From an uncultured Polaribacter sp. (lineage in GTDB: Bacteria; Bacteroidota; Bacteroidia; Flavobacteriales; Flavobacteriaceae), in the NCBI RefSeq assembly GCF_947497695.1, contig NZ_CANMHM010000011.1, forward strand, positions 1-64,000: a stretch of 64,000 nt of DNA, in the 5' to 3' direction. The position numbers and the translations under genes were made by a program. Below the pieces are notes generated by a model. The model was not told the DNA's origin. It saw only the letters and a list, made by a program, of their open reading frames with translations, and ran no database searches. Within the stretch, counting starts at the first letter, position 1. Every line of letters begins with the position of its first letter. This document shows, piece after piece, positions 26,040-34,401 of this stretch.

Positions 26040-26702
26040 ATGGATTACGGAAAAGAGTTCGAAAAATACGCAACAAAACATCAAGGAATCAACAGTACAT
26101 ATTTAGGTAAAATAACAAGTAGTTTAACACCTTATATTATGGAAGAACGCCAAATGAACATTACTCAAATGGATGTTTTTTCGCGTTTAATGATGGATAG
26201 AATTATCTTTTTAGGAACAGGAGTTAATGATCAAGTAGCCAATGTTATTCAGGCTCAATTATTGTTCTTAGAAAGTGTAGATGCCAATAAAGATATTTCA
26301 ATTTATATCAACTCTCCAGGAGGAGGTGTGTATGCTGGTTTGGGTATTTATGATACCATGCAATTTATAAAGCCAGATGTTGCAACAATTTGTACAGGTA
26401 TGGCAGCTTCTATGGGTGCTGTTTTAATGTGTGCAGGTGCAAAAGGTAAACGTTCTGCATTACCACATTCTCGTATTATGATTCACCAACCAATGGGTGG
26501 TGCACAAGGGCAAGCTTCTGATATGGAAATTACAGTCAAAGAAATAGGGAAGTTAAAAACAGAACTATATGATATTATTGCAGATCATTCAGGACAAACC
26601 TTTAAAAAAGTACAAGAAGATTCTGATAGAGATTATTGGATGAAAGCAGAGGAAGCAAAAGCTTATGGAATGATTGATGAAGTTTTAGCAAGAAAGAAAT
26701 AA
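26040..26702 (+). CDS. clpP: ATP-dependent Clp protease proteolytic subunit
   Basis: Serine protease that forms the two-ring chamber. The catalytic triad is Ser124 in GMAASMGA, His149 in MIHQPMGG and Asp198 in DRDYW. The GGGVYAGLGIYD stretch at 95-106 is typical. The N-terminus is about 25 residues longer than E. coli ClpP, including a likely propeptide. clpX follows after 77 bp containing a repeat, so the two are probably one operon. Confidence 0.96.
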   Translation: MDYGKEFEKYATKHQGINSTYLGKITSSLTPYIMEERQMNITQMDVFSRLMMDRIIFLGTGVNDQVANVIQAQLLFLESVDANKDISIYINSPGGGVYAGLGIYDTMQFIKPDVATICTGMAASMGAVLMCAGAKGKRSALPHSRIMIHQPMGGAQGQASDMEITVKEIGKLKTELYDIIADHSGQTFKKVQEDSDRDYWMKAEEAKAYGMIDEVLARKK

Positions 26703-26705
26703 ATA

Positions 26706-26760
26706 GCATGCTTTAAGCAATAAGCTGTATGCAGTAAGCCTGCTTAAAGCCCAAATCTTA
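26706..26760. repeat. GCTTTAAGC/GCAATAAGC composite repeat, copy 1
   Basis: The clpP-clpX gap is built of short related units (GCTTTAAGC, GCAATAAGC, GCAGTAAGC, GCTTAAAGC). The 17-mer GCTTTAAGCAATAAGCT at 26710-26726 recurs, inverted, at 45720-45736. Confidence 0.7.
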
Positions 26761-26779
26761 AAGACTAAAGCGAGGAAAA

Positions 26780-28018
26780 ATGTCGAAAGAAGAAAACCTA
26801 GAATGTTCGTTCTGCGGACGTAAAAAAGCAGAAACAGACTTGCTAATTGCAGGGATGGATGCTCATATTTGTGATAAATGTATAGAACAAGCACATGGCA
26901 TTGTAGAAGAAGAAATTTCTGAAGCAAAAACAAGTGATTTATCTAAAGATTTAACACTAAAAAAACCAAAGGAAATTAAAGATTTTCTAGATCAATATAT
27001 CATTGGTCAACTAGAAACCAAAAGAGCCATGTCTGTTGCTGTCTATAATCATTACAAAAGATTATTACAGTCTAAAGACGATAAAGATGATATAGAAATA
27101 GAAAAATCGAACATTGTTTTAGTAGGTGAAACAGGTACAGGAAAAACCTTAGTAGCAAAAACAATTGCAAGAATGCTAAACGTACCTTTTGCTATTGTAG
27201 ATGCCACTGTTTTAACACAAGCAGGGTATGTAGGTGAAGATGTAGAAAGCATTTTGAGTAAATTATTACAAGCTGCAGATTACGATGTAGACAAAGCACA
27301 AAGAGGTATTATTTTTATTGATGAAATAGATAAAATTGCCAGAAAAGGCGATAATCCATCAATAACTAGAGATGTTTCTGGTGAAGGAGTGCAACAAGCA
27401 ATGTTAAAATTATTAGAAGGTACTGTTGTAAATGTTGCTCCAAAAGGAGGAAGAAAACACCCAGAGCAAAAATTTATAGAAGTAGATACCAAAGAAATTT
27501 TATTTATTGCAGGAGGAGCATTTTCTGGTATTGAAAGACATATTAGCAAACGTTTAAACATGCAAGCTGTAGGTTTTGGAGCCTCTTTAGATGATGATAA
27601 AGTAGATGAAGAAAACTTGTTACAATACATTATTCCTTCAGATTTAAAAGCCTTTGGTTTAATTCCAGAAATTATTGGGCGTTTACCAGTTTTAAGCTAC
27701 ATGAATCCTCTAGATGCTAAAACATTAAGGTCTATTTTAACAGAACCTAAAAATGCAATAATTAAGCAGTATTCTAAGTTATTTACTATGGATGATGTGG
27801 AGTTTTCTATAGAGGAAGATGCCTTAAATTATATTGTAGAAAAAGCAGTTGAGTATAAGTTAGGTGCAAGAGGTTTACGTTCTTTATGTGAAGCTATTTT
27901 TACAGATGCCATGTTCGATTTACCAAGTTCAGACGATAAGCAGTTTAATGTAACCAAAGAATACGCAGAAGCAAAACTAACAAATACAACTTTAAAAAAG
28001 TTAAGGGCAGCTTCATAA
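26780..28018 (+). CDS. clpX: ATP-dependent Clp protease ATP-binding subunit ClpX
   Basis: AAA+ unfoldase feeding ClpP. The N-terminal C4 zinc finger is intact (Cys9, Cys12, Cys31, Cys34), unlike the zinc motifs of DnaG and AccD in this window. Walker A is GETGTGKT (near 113-120), Walker B is [12 protein letters not shown], and the C-terminal sensor-2 region is GARGLRSL. The pore loop is GYVGED. The 412-residue length is normal. Confidence 0.97.
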   Translation: MSKEENLECSFCGRKKAETDLLIAGMDAHICDKCIEQAHGIVEEEISEAKTSDLSKDLTLKKPKEIKDFLDQYIIGQLETKRAMSVAVYNHYKRLLQSKDDKDDIEIEKSNIVLVGETGTGKTLVAKTIARMLNVPFAIVDATVLTQAGYVGEDVESILSKLLQAADYDVDKAQRGIIFIDEIDKIARKGDNPSITRDVSGEGVQQAMLKLLEGTVVNVAPKGGRKHPEQKFIEVDTKEILFIAGGAFSGIERHISKRLNMQAVGFGASLDDDKVDEENLLQYIIPSDLKAFGLIPEIIGRLPVLSYMNPLDAKTLRSILTEPKNAIIKQYSKLFTMDDVEFSIEEDALNYIVEKAVEYKLGARGLRSLCEAIFTDAMFDLPSSDDKQFNVTKEYAEAKLTNTTLKKLRAAS

Positions 28019-28026
28019 TTTTTTTT

Positions 28027-28104
28027 GGGCGTTTCCCAAGGGTCAGGCTTTCCACTATATCTTTTTGTGAAAAACAAAAAGGATGCCGTTTCAATCCTTA
28101 ACGC
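28027..28104 (+). repeat. Dispersed GGGCGTT/AACGC repeat, copy D
   Basis: 78 bp, opening GGGCGTTTCCCAAGGGTCAG and closing TTTCAATCCTTAACGC. The central stem is ATCTTTTTGT with ACAAAAAGGAT. It starts 9 bp after the clpX stop. Confidence 0.8.
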
Positions 28105-28145
28105 AAATTGCCAACTAAAAAAAGAAGTTTTTCTAAAAAATTATT

Positions 28146-28178
28146 AGGCCTCACAAGTTTTCAAAACCTGTGAGGTCT
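28146..28178. repeat. 33-bp palindromic repeat, copy 2
   Basis: AGGCCTCACAAGTTTT and AAAACCTGTGAGGTCT pair around one base. It matches the reverse complement of copy 1 (12898-12930) at 31 of 33 positions and lies about 40 bp after repeat copy D. Confidence 0.75.
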
Positions 28179-28202
28179 TTGTATTATAAAATAACTTCTC
28201 AC

Positions 28203-28210
28203 TATATTTG
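28203..28210 (+). promoter_or_regulatory. dnaG -7 box
   Basis: TATATTTG matches TAnnTTTG, 24 bp before the dnaG ATG. Confidence 0.55.
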
Positions 28211-28234
28211 TAATACTTTTATAATCAATTTAAA

Positions 28235-30277
28235 ATGATATCCAGAAGTTCTATAGACCGTATTTTCGAATCTGCAAGAGTAGAAGAGGTTATTGGTGAG
28301 TTTGTACAACTTAAAAAAGCAGGAAGTAATTTTAAAGGATTAAGTCCTTTTACAGACGAAAAATCACCTTCTTTTATGGTGTCTCCAGTAAAACAAATCT
28401 GGAAAGATTTTTCTACAGGAAAAGGAGGCAACTCAGTTTCGTTTTTAATGGAACATGAGCATTATACCTACCCAGAAGCTTTAAGATGGTTAGCTAAAAA
28501 ATACAATATAGAATTAGAAGAAACCGAGCAAACATCCGAAGAAAAAGCACAGATGAATGAGCGAGAAAGTATGTTTTTGGTGTCTACTTTTGCCAAAGAG
28601 TATTTTCATGACATCATGCTAAACTCTAATAAAGGTAAAGCAATAGGCTTATCTTATTTTAAAGAACGAGGTTTTACAGATGAAACCATTAAAAAGTTTG
28701 AACTCGGTTATTGTTTAGATGAATGGAGTGGTTTTACAGATGCAGCTTTAGCCAAAGGATATGACTTAAAATACATGGCTGCTACAGGGTTAACCATTGT
28801 AAAAGAAAACAAAAAATTCGATCGTTTTAAAGGTAGAGTAATGTTTCCTATACATTCTATGTCTGGTAGAATTTTAGGTTTTGGAGGACGAATTTTAACT
28901 GCCGATAAAAAAGCAGCAAAATATCTAAACTCTCCTGAAAGTGATATTTACCATAAAAGTAAAATTTTATACGGACTTTTTCAGGCAAAAAAAGAAATTG
29001 CAAAACAAGACAACTGTTATTTGGTAGAAGGGTACACAGATGTTATTTCTTTTAACCAATCTGGTATAGAAAACGTGGTAGCATCTTCTGGTACAGCATT
29101 AACCTCAGATCAAATACGTTTGGTAAATAGGCTTACCAAAAATATTACGGTACTTTTTGATGGAGATGCAGCAGGAATGAGAGCTTCCATTCGTGGTATT
29201 GATATTATTCTAGAACAAGGAATGAACGTAAAGGTAGTTCAATTTCCTGATGGAGAAGATCCAGACAGTTTTGCAAAATCACATTCAAATTCAGAATTAA
29301 AGACTTATTTAGAAGAATCTGCACAAGATTTCATCAACTTTAAAGTATCACTTTTATTAAAAGATTCTAATAACGATCCTATAAAAAAAGCAGGAGTTAT
29401 AAGAGATATTGTAAGTAGTATTTCTAAAATTCCAGATGGCATTCAACGTGAAGTTTATGTACAAGAATGTGCAAGAATTATGGATATTTCTGAGCGTGTT
29501 TTGTTTAGTGAATTGGCACAGTTAGTAAGTAAAAATTTAGAAGATAAAACTAAAAGAGAACAGCAAAAAAATAAAGTAGCAGCTCGTCAGCAAAACAAAC
29601 CACAGCAAGATCCTAATGAGCCACCAGCAGAATATTATATGGAGCAAGAACAAGCTCAAATGGGGTTGGTTAAAGGTGGAGTTGTTGCGAGTCAAAAGAT
29701 AGATCAATTATCAATTTTAGAAAATGAAATTATTAAAATTTTATTGTTGTATGGAAATGAACAAGTTGAGTTTATTGAAGAAATAATTCATACAGATGAA
29801 GCTGGAAGAGAAAAAATTGATCATAGAAAATATGAAAATACAGTATCCGCAGAAATTTATGTGCATTTACAAGAAGATGAAATAGAATTTTCTAATACTC
29901 TTTTTCAAGAGATTTATACAGAAATTATCCATCAATTAAATCAATTAGAAAAATTAGATATTGATGATTTGATTAATCATAAAAATCCAGCAATTGCATC
30001 ATTAGTTACCACCATTTTAATGGAGCAAGAAAACCCTAATCGTCAATTAAGTGATTGGGAAGGACAAAATATAGAAGTAAAGTCTGCTTTAGAAGTTTTA
30101 GCAAAAGGGGTAAATGATGTTGTATATAATTTAAGAAGAGTTTTAATAGGAGAAAAAATAGAAGAGTTGATGAATGAGGCTGTTAAAAACCAGAATACAT
30201 CCATAGATTTAGATGTTATTAGAAATTATACAAGCTTAAAAATGAGACTTTTTGAAAAACTTAACAGAGTAGTTTAG
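28235..30277 (+). CDS. dnaG: DNA primase, zinc-less N-terminal domain
   Basis: Makes RNA primers for replication. The N-terminal domain aligns with bacterial primases (NFKGLSPFTDEKSPSF), but the four zinc ligands of E. coli DnaG (C40, H43, C61, C64) are Ser37, Thr40, Asp58 and Thr61 here. The catalytic core has YLNSPES, the TOPRIM motif YLVEGYTDVISF and VLFDGDAAGM. The C-terminal part (about 440-680) would be the helicase-interaction domain. It has a normal length of 680 residues and is clearly intact, so the loss is a substitution, not decay. Confidence 0.95.
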   Translation: MISRSSIDRIFESARVEEVIGEFVQLKKAGSNFKGLSPFTDEKSPSFMVSPVKQIWKDFSTGKGGNSVSFLMEHEHYTYPEALRWLAKKYNIELEETEQTSEEKAQMNERESMFLVSTFAKEYFHDIMLNSNKGKAIGLSYFKERGFTDETIKKFELGYCLDEWSGFTDAALAKGYDLKYMAATGLTIVKENKKFDRFKGRVMFPIHSMSGRILGFGGRILTADKKAAKYLNSPESDIYHKSKILYGLFQAKKEIAKQDNCYLVEGYTDVISFNQSGIENVVASSGTALTSDQIRLVNRLTKNITVLFDGDAAGMRASIRGIDIILEQGMNVKVVQFPDGEDPDSFAKSHSNSELKTYLEESAQDFINFKVSLLLKDSNNDPIKKAGVIRDIVSSISKIPDGIQREVYVQECARIMDISERVLFSELAQLVSKNLEDKTKREQQKNKVAARQQNKPQQDPNEPPAEYYMEQEQAQMGLVKGGVVASQKIDQLSILENEIIKILLLYGNEQVEFIEEIIHTDEAGREKIDHRKYENTVSAEIYVHLQEDEIEFSNTLFQEIYTEIIHQLNQLEKLDIDDLINHKNPAIASLVTTILMEQENPNRQLSDWEGQNIEVKSALEVLAKGVNDVVYNLRRVLIGEKIEELMNEAVKNQNTSIDLDVIRNYTSLKMRLFEKLNRVV

Positions 30278-30376
30278 TGTTAAGAAATGGTAAAATTAGA
30301 CCTCTTGGTTATTTGAGTAAGTTCTACTTAAATAGTTTTTTGTATATTGCAGTTCCAAACTTATAATTATCTAGCT

Positions 30377-30508
30377 ATGAAACGATTATTACAAGTATTA
30401 AAGATTGTTCAATTATTCATTTTATTACCTTTTGAAATTTATAGAGGCTCAAAAAAAAGAGCATACATGAAAATAAAGGAAATGATGCTTGCAGCAAACT
30501 TACTTTAA
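30377..30508 (+). CDS. 43-residue small protein
   Basis: Begins MKRLLQVLKIVQLFILLPFEIYRG and continues with a basic, helical tail (SKKRAYMKIKEMMLAANLL). The N-terminal half is one hydrophobic amphipathic helix, so membrane association is likely. It lies between dnaG and a terminator shared with nadE. I do not recognise a family. The clean frame and the terminator 5 bp after the stop support a real gene. Confidence 0.55.
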   Translation: MKRLLQVLKIVQLFILLPFEIYRGSKKRAYMKIKEMMLAANLL

Positions 30509-30513
30509 AACTG

Positions 30514-30547
30514 AAAAAGCCTTAATTTAATATTAAGGCTTTTTTTA
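30514..30547. terminator. Bidirectional terminator between small gene and nadE
   Basis: AAAAAGCCTTAAT pairs with ATTAAGGCTTTTT, with T-rich runs on both sides, between convergent genes. Confidence 0.85.
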
Positions 30548-30562
30548 TTTTTAAAGAAAATA

Positions 30563-31351
30563 TTATTTAATTTCTTTTGGTATTTCACAAATTGGAATCG
30601 GAATCATCTTATGTTGATTAATGCTATTTAATCTAGAATAAATTTTAAAAACTTCTTGCTCTCTTCCAGAAAAATCGCTGATAGATTTTCCTTCATCTTG
30701 CATTTTCATAGCCCATTCTAGCTCGTCATAAGAAGCTCCTATTTGATCTTCATCAGTTCTACTATCACCAAATAAACCATCTGTTGGTGCTGCTTTTTGT
30801 ATGGAATTTGGTACGTTTAAAAAAGCAGCTAATTCATAAACTTCAGATTTCATTAAATCTGCAATCGGACTTAAATCGACTCCTCCATCACCATATTTGG
30901 TATAAAAACCTACGCCAAAATCTTCTACTTTGTTTCCAGTACCTGCTACTAAATAACTATGCAATCCAGCTAAGTAGTAAAGTGTCGTCATTCTTAATCT
31001 TGCTCTTGTATTTGCTAAAGATAAATCTACTTTAGCAGTATCATTTACTGTTGGAACTACATTTTTAAAACCATCAAAAGTAGCGGTTAAATCAACCCTT
31101 ACATCAGCAACATTATCAAATTTTTCTTTTAACTGTTTAATATGTTCTTCTGCCCTAGTAACTTGACTTTCTGCTTGATGGATTGGCATTTCTACACAGA
31201 GTGTAGGAAAACCGGTTTTGGCACATAAAGTAGAGGTTAATGCAGAGTCTATTCCTCCAGAAACTCCAACTACAAATCCTTTTACTTTTGCATTTTCTGC
31301 ATACTCTTTTAACCAACTAATTATATGTTCTGCAACTTTTTCTACCTTCAT
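30563..31351 (-). CDS. nadE: NAD+ synthase (ammonia-dependent type)
   Basis: Converts deamido-NAD to NAD+ with ATP and ammonia. The PP-loop SGGIDSAL is at about residues 30-37, and VAGTGNKVEDFGVGFYTKYGDGG and PTDGLFGDSRTDEDQIG contact the substrate. At 262 residues it has no glutaminase domain, so ammonia or a separate glutaminase supplies nitrogen. It is divergent from gldB across a 60-bp gap. Confidence 0.95.
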   Translation of the reverse strand: MKVEKVAEHIISWLKEYAENAKVKGFVVGVSGGIDSALTSTLCAKTGFPTLCVEMPIHQAESQVTRAEEHIKQLKEKFDNVADVRVDLTATFDGFKNVVPTVNDTAKVDLSLANTRARLRMTTLYYLAGLHSYLVAGTGNKVEDFGVGFYTKYGDGGVDLSPIADLMKSEVYELAAFLNVPNSIQKAAPTDGLFGDSRTDEDQIGASYDELEWAMKMQDEGKSISDFSGREQEVFKIYSRLNSINQHKMIPIPICEIPKEIK

Positions 31352-31410
31352 TGATAAACTATTTTAGTATTTTTATCGTTCTTAAATCTAATTACTAAGA
31401 TACAAAGAAT

Positions 31411-32370
31411 ATGAGATTTTATTTAACGATTATAATAATTTTCTGCTTGTTTTTTTCGTGTACTGATAAAAAAAAGCATCAAATTGATGTTTCTAATATA
31501 AATGTTGATTTTTCTATAAAAAGGCACGAAGTAGATTTTTACAATACAAATAAAGAAACCTTACCCAAATTAAAGGAAAAATATCCCTATTTGTTTCCAA
31601 ATGTACTTACAGACAGCTTAGTTTTTGCAAAAATTAATGATAAAGAAGAGCAAGAGTTATTTAATGAAACTCAAAAATTATATCAAAATATAGTAGAACT
31701 AGAAGTGCAATTAAAATCACTTTTTAAACATGTTACCTATTACAATCCTAAATTTAAATCGCCCAATGTTGTTACCATGATTTCTAATATAGATTATGAT
31801 AGCAGAGTAATTTATGCAGACAGTTTATTACTTGTTTCTTTGGATGTTTATTTAGGAAATGAACATCCGTTTTATATTGATTACCCAAATTATATCAAAG
31901 AAAATAACACAAAGGATCATATAATTGTTGATGTTACAAATGCTATAATAGATGAACAATTAGTGCCTTGCCCAAATAGAAGTTTTATTGGTAAAATGAT
32001 CTATGAAGGAAAAAAAATGTATTTATTAGATTTGTATTTGCCTACTATTTCTGATAGATTTAAGATTGGTTATTCAAAAGAAAAGTTAGATTGGGCAATT
32101 ATAAACGAAGAAGGTATTTGGAAGTATTTTGTAGAAAAAAAACTATTGTTTAGTACAGAAACAAAGTTGAATAAAAGATTTTTAGAAAATGCCCCATTTT
32201 CTAAGTTTTACCTAGAAAATGATGATGAGTCACCAGGAAGAATTGGTGTTTGGTTGGGGTGGCAAATTGTGAAATCTTTTATGCAAAATAATGATGTATC
32301 TTTGCAAGAATTATTAATAATTGATCCAGAAAAGTTATTTAAAAAATCAAAATATAAGCCTAAAAAATAA
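31411..32370 (+). CDS. gldB: Gliding motility lipoprotein GldB
   Basis: A 319-residue lipoprotein with a signal ending LFFSC (Cys17). GldB is needed for gliding in Flavobacterium johnsoniae and is linked to the type IX secretion and gliding machinery, though its exact part is unclear. Identification rests on the whole-protein pattern (KRHEVDFYN, YPYLFPN, RIGVWLGWQIV near the end) and on gldC directly downstream. The stop and the gldC start overlap by one base (TAATG), so the pair is coupled. Confidence 0.9.
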   Translation: MRFYLTIIIIFCLFFSCTDKKKHQIDVSNINVDFSIKRHEVDFYNTNKETLPKLKEKYPYLFPNVLTDSLVFAKINDKEEQELFNETQKLYQNIVELEVQLKSLFKHVTYYNPKFKSPNVVTMISNIDYDSRVIYADSLLLVSLDVYLGNEHPFYIDYPNYIKENNTKDHIIVDVTNAIIDEQLVPCPNRSFIGKMIYEGKKMYLLDLYLPTISDRFKIGYSKEKLDWAIINEEGIWKYFVEKKLLFSTETKLNKRFLENAPFSKFYLENDDESPGRIGVWLGWQIVKSFMQNNDVSLQELLIIDPEKLFKKSKYKPKK

Positions 32371-32702
32371 TGTCAGTAAAACACAATTCACAAATAAATT
32401 TCCAGATAGGATTAGATGAAAACAAAGTGCCAGAAGAAATTGCTTGGACAGCAAAAGATGGAGGTATAGATAATGAAGCCTCTAAAGCAATTATGATTTC
32501 TGTTTGGGATCATCATAAAAAAGATACTTTAAGAATGGATTTATGGACAAAAGATATGCCTGTTGATGAAATGAAGCAATTTTATCATCAAACGTTAGTT
32601 TCTATGGCAGATAGTTTTGAACGTGCTACTGATGATCAAAAAATGAGTGCAACAATGCGTGATTTTTGTCAGTATTTTGCAGAAAAATTAGAATTAAAGT
32701 AA
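32370..32702 (+). CDS. gldC: Gliding motility protein GldC
   Basis: A 110-residue soluble protein with no signal peptide, starting MSVKHNSQINFQIGLDENKVPEEI. Its sequence and its place directly after gldB match GldC, which assists gliding in flavobacteria but is not strictly essential. It is cytosolic and acidic. It overlaps gldB by one base and ends before a terminator shared with the convergent OmpA gene. Confidence 0.9.
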   Translation: MSVKHNSQINFQIGLDENKVPEEIAWTAKDGGIDNEASKAIMISVWDHHKKDTLRMDLWTKDMPVDEMKQFYHQTLVSMADSFERATDDQKMSATMRDFCQYFAEKLELK

Positions 32703-32809
32703 TAGTTGCTTTTTTCTAAAAAATCATTTTTTATTGGTTGTTATAGATGAATATTAAAAAACAACAATTGATTTTTTTAATCATAGAATAAGAATACTTT
32801 TTAAAAGAC

Positions 32810-32842
32810 AAAAAAGAGATTACTAAATGTAATCTCTTTTTT
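32810..32842. terminator. Bidirectional terminator between gldC and OmpA gene
   Basis: AAAAAAGAGATTAC pairs with GTAATCTCTTTTTT around TAAAT, between convergent genes. Confidence 0.9.
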
Positions 32843-32863
32843 ATTATGCTGTATTTTTATTTT

Positions 32864-34363
32864 TTAGTCAAAAGAACCTATAGGTTTAATTTCAACTCTT
32901 CTATTTAATTGTCTTCCTCCAGAATTCCAGTTAGAGTATTTTGGTCTACTTTCTCCATAACCAAAGCATTTTAATCTGTCTGTTGCAACACCATTGTTTA
33001 CCATATAGTTTTTTATAGTAATTACCCTCTTTTGAGATAGCAGCAAATTGTATTTTTCGCTATTCGTATTATCAGTATGACCTTCAATAACAAAATTTAC
33101 ATTGGGTACTTTTTTAATCAACTCAATAATTTTATCGATGTTAGCATAACTAACATCCTTAATTTTATTACTATTTGTATCAAAATAAATACTTGTAGAC
33201 AATAATGCAATTTTTTCGCTAATAGATGTTCTTTCGTAATTATCCATTATAATTACTTTTTCTGCTGGTAAATTATTGTTTTGATTATTTAAGCTTGTTG
33301 GTGTAGTATTTTTAGTACTAGCTATTTCTTTTTCGTCAGACTCTTCCTTTATAGGGCATCCTTCATCACTAACTAATCCATATTTAAAAGGGCATTTATC
33401 TTTGTAATTAGGAATCCCGTCTTTATCTGTATCAATAGCTTTACCGTTTCCATAAACCATTACACCTGCAGGTGTATTTGGTTCTATATCTAAATTATCC
33501 ATTACACCATCTTTGTCAGTATCTATAACTTTAAAAGCTTCTGTTTTTTCGTTATTCCAAATTGTAAACGTTTTTTTCTTTCCTAATTTAACAACCAAAC
33601 CAATACTTGTTAAGAAAAAAGTTTCCCAATCTTGCTTGCTAGAGATAGCTGCATCTAAATGATCTTCATTATTAAAATACATACCAGTTCTTAACTCTAA
33701 ATCTATACGCTGGCTAATTCTTCTTTTAAGACCAATCTGACCAGTTAAATAAATAGAACTGGCAAAGTTAACACTATTTCTATTTGGGTTGAAGCCAAAA
33801 TCTGCACCTGGAAATTTATAATTTGTTGCACCTCCATCTCTAAATTCAAACAAGGCAGAATTATACTGGTGGTAACCAATACCTGCATACCCAGTGATAT
33901 TCCATTTAGTAGGTTCTCTTTGATATAGGTTTGTAAAACTAAAAATCAAATTTAATTCTGCTCCAAAACCTTCTCCTTCAAAATTTAGGTTTAAAGGGTT
34001 TTGAATATCATCTGCATAAGAAATTCTATGGTTTGTTAAATCTGTAAAGGATTGAGCCCCACCAGTCATTTTGTAATAATTAGCCTTTAATTCTAAACCA
34101 AGTAAAGGATTAAACATTTTATCTACATGCGCATAAAAACCAAAATTCCAATAATTTGTATCATCATGCGTACCAATTGAGCGTAAATCTCCATGCATTA
34201 TAAAATTACTTGCACCAGCACCAACAGCCCAACTATTACTATTGTCTAAGTCAATTTTATCTTTAGAACTAGTATCTTCTTGTGCTTGACTAGGAAAAAT
34301 TGTTATTATAAATAGAGTAAAAAATGTAAGTAAGATATTTTTATTCATATTTAAATACGACAT
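32864..34363 (-). CDS. OmpA-family outer-membrane protein with thrombospondin-3 repeats
   Basis: A 499-residue envelope protein. The signal peptide ends near residue 28 (SQAQ); ATG at 34348 (MNKNILL) is an alternative start. An eight-strand barrel fills about 35-255. Calcium-binding thrombospondin type 3 repeats follow (DTDKDGVMDNLD, DTDKDGIPNYKDKCP, about 280-330). The C-terminal OmpA domain binds peptidoglycan (IYFDTNSNKI, EGHTDNT, GYGESRP, NRRVEI). It anchors the outer membrane to the wall. Such proteins are abundant in Flavobacteriaceae. Confidence 0.93.
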   Translation of the reverse strand: MSYLNMNKNILLTFFTLFIITIFPSQAQEDTSSKDKIDLDNSNSWAVGAGASNFIMHGDLRSIGTHDDTNYWNFGFYAHVDKMFNPLLGLELKANYYKMTGGAQSFTDLTNHRISYADDIQNPLNLNFEGEGFGAELNLIFSFTNLYQREPTKWNITGYAGIGYHQYNSALFEFRDGGATNYKFPGADFGFNPNRNSVNFASSIYLTGQIGLKRRISQRIDLELRTGMYFNNEDHLDAAISSKQDWETFFLTSIGLVVKLGKKKTFTIWNNEKTEAFKVIDTDKDGVMDNLDIEPNTPAGVMVYGNGKAIDTDKDGIPNYKDKCPFKYGLVSDEGCPIKEESDEKEIASTKNTTPTSLNNQNNNLPAEKVIIMDNYERTSISEKIALLSTSIYFDTNSNKIKDVSYANIDKIIELIKKVPNVNFVIEGHTDNTNSEKYNLLLSQKRVITIKNYMVNNGVATDRLKCFGYGESRPKYSNWNSGGRQLNRRVEIKPIGSFD

Positions 34364-34401
34364 AAGTTTGATTTAATGTAGGTTGTATTTTTACCCTAAT
34401 T

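Noticed and set aside
9173..28104. GGGCGTT...AACGC repeats as integron attC sites
   Set aside because: The end motifs are oriented GTT first and AAC last, the reverse of attC, no integrase lies nearby, and no cassette genes separate the copies.
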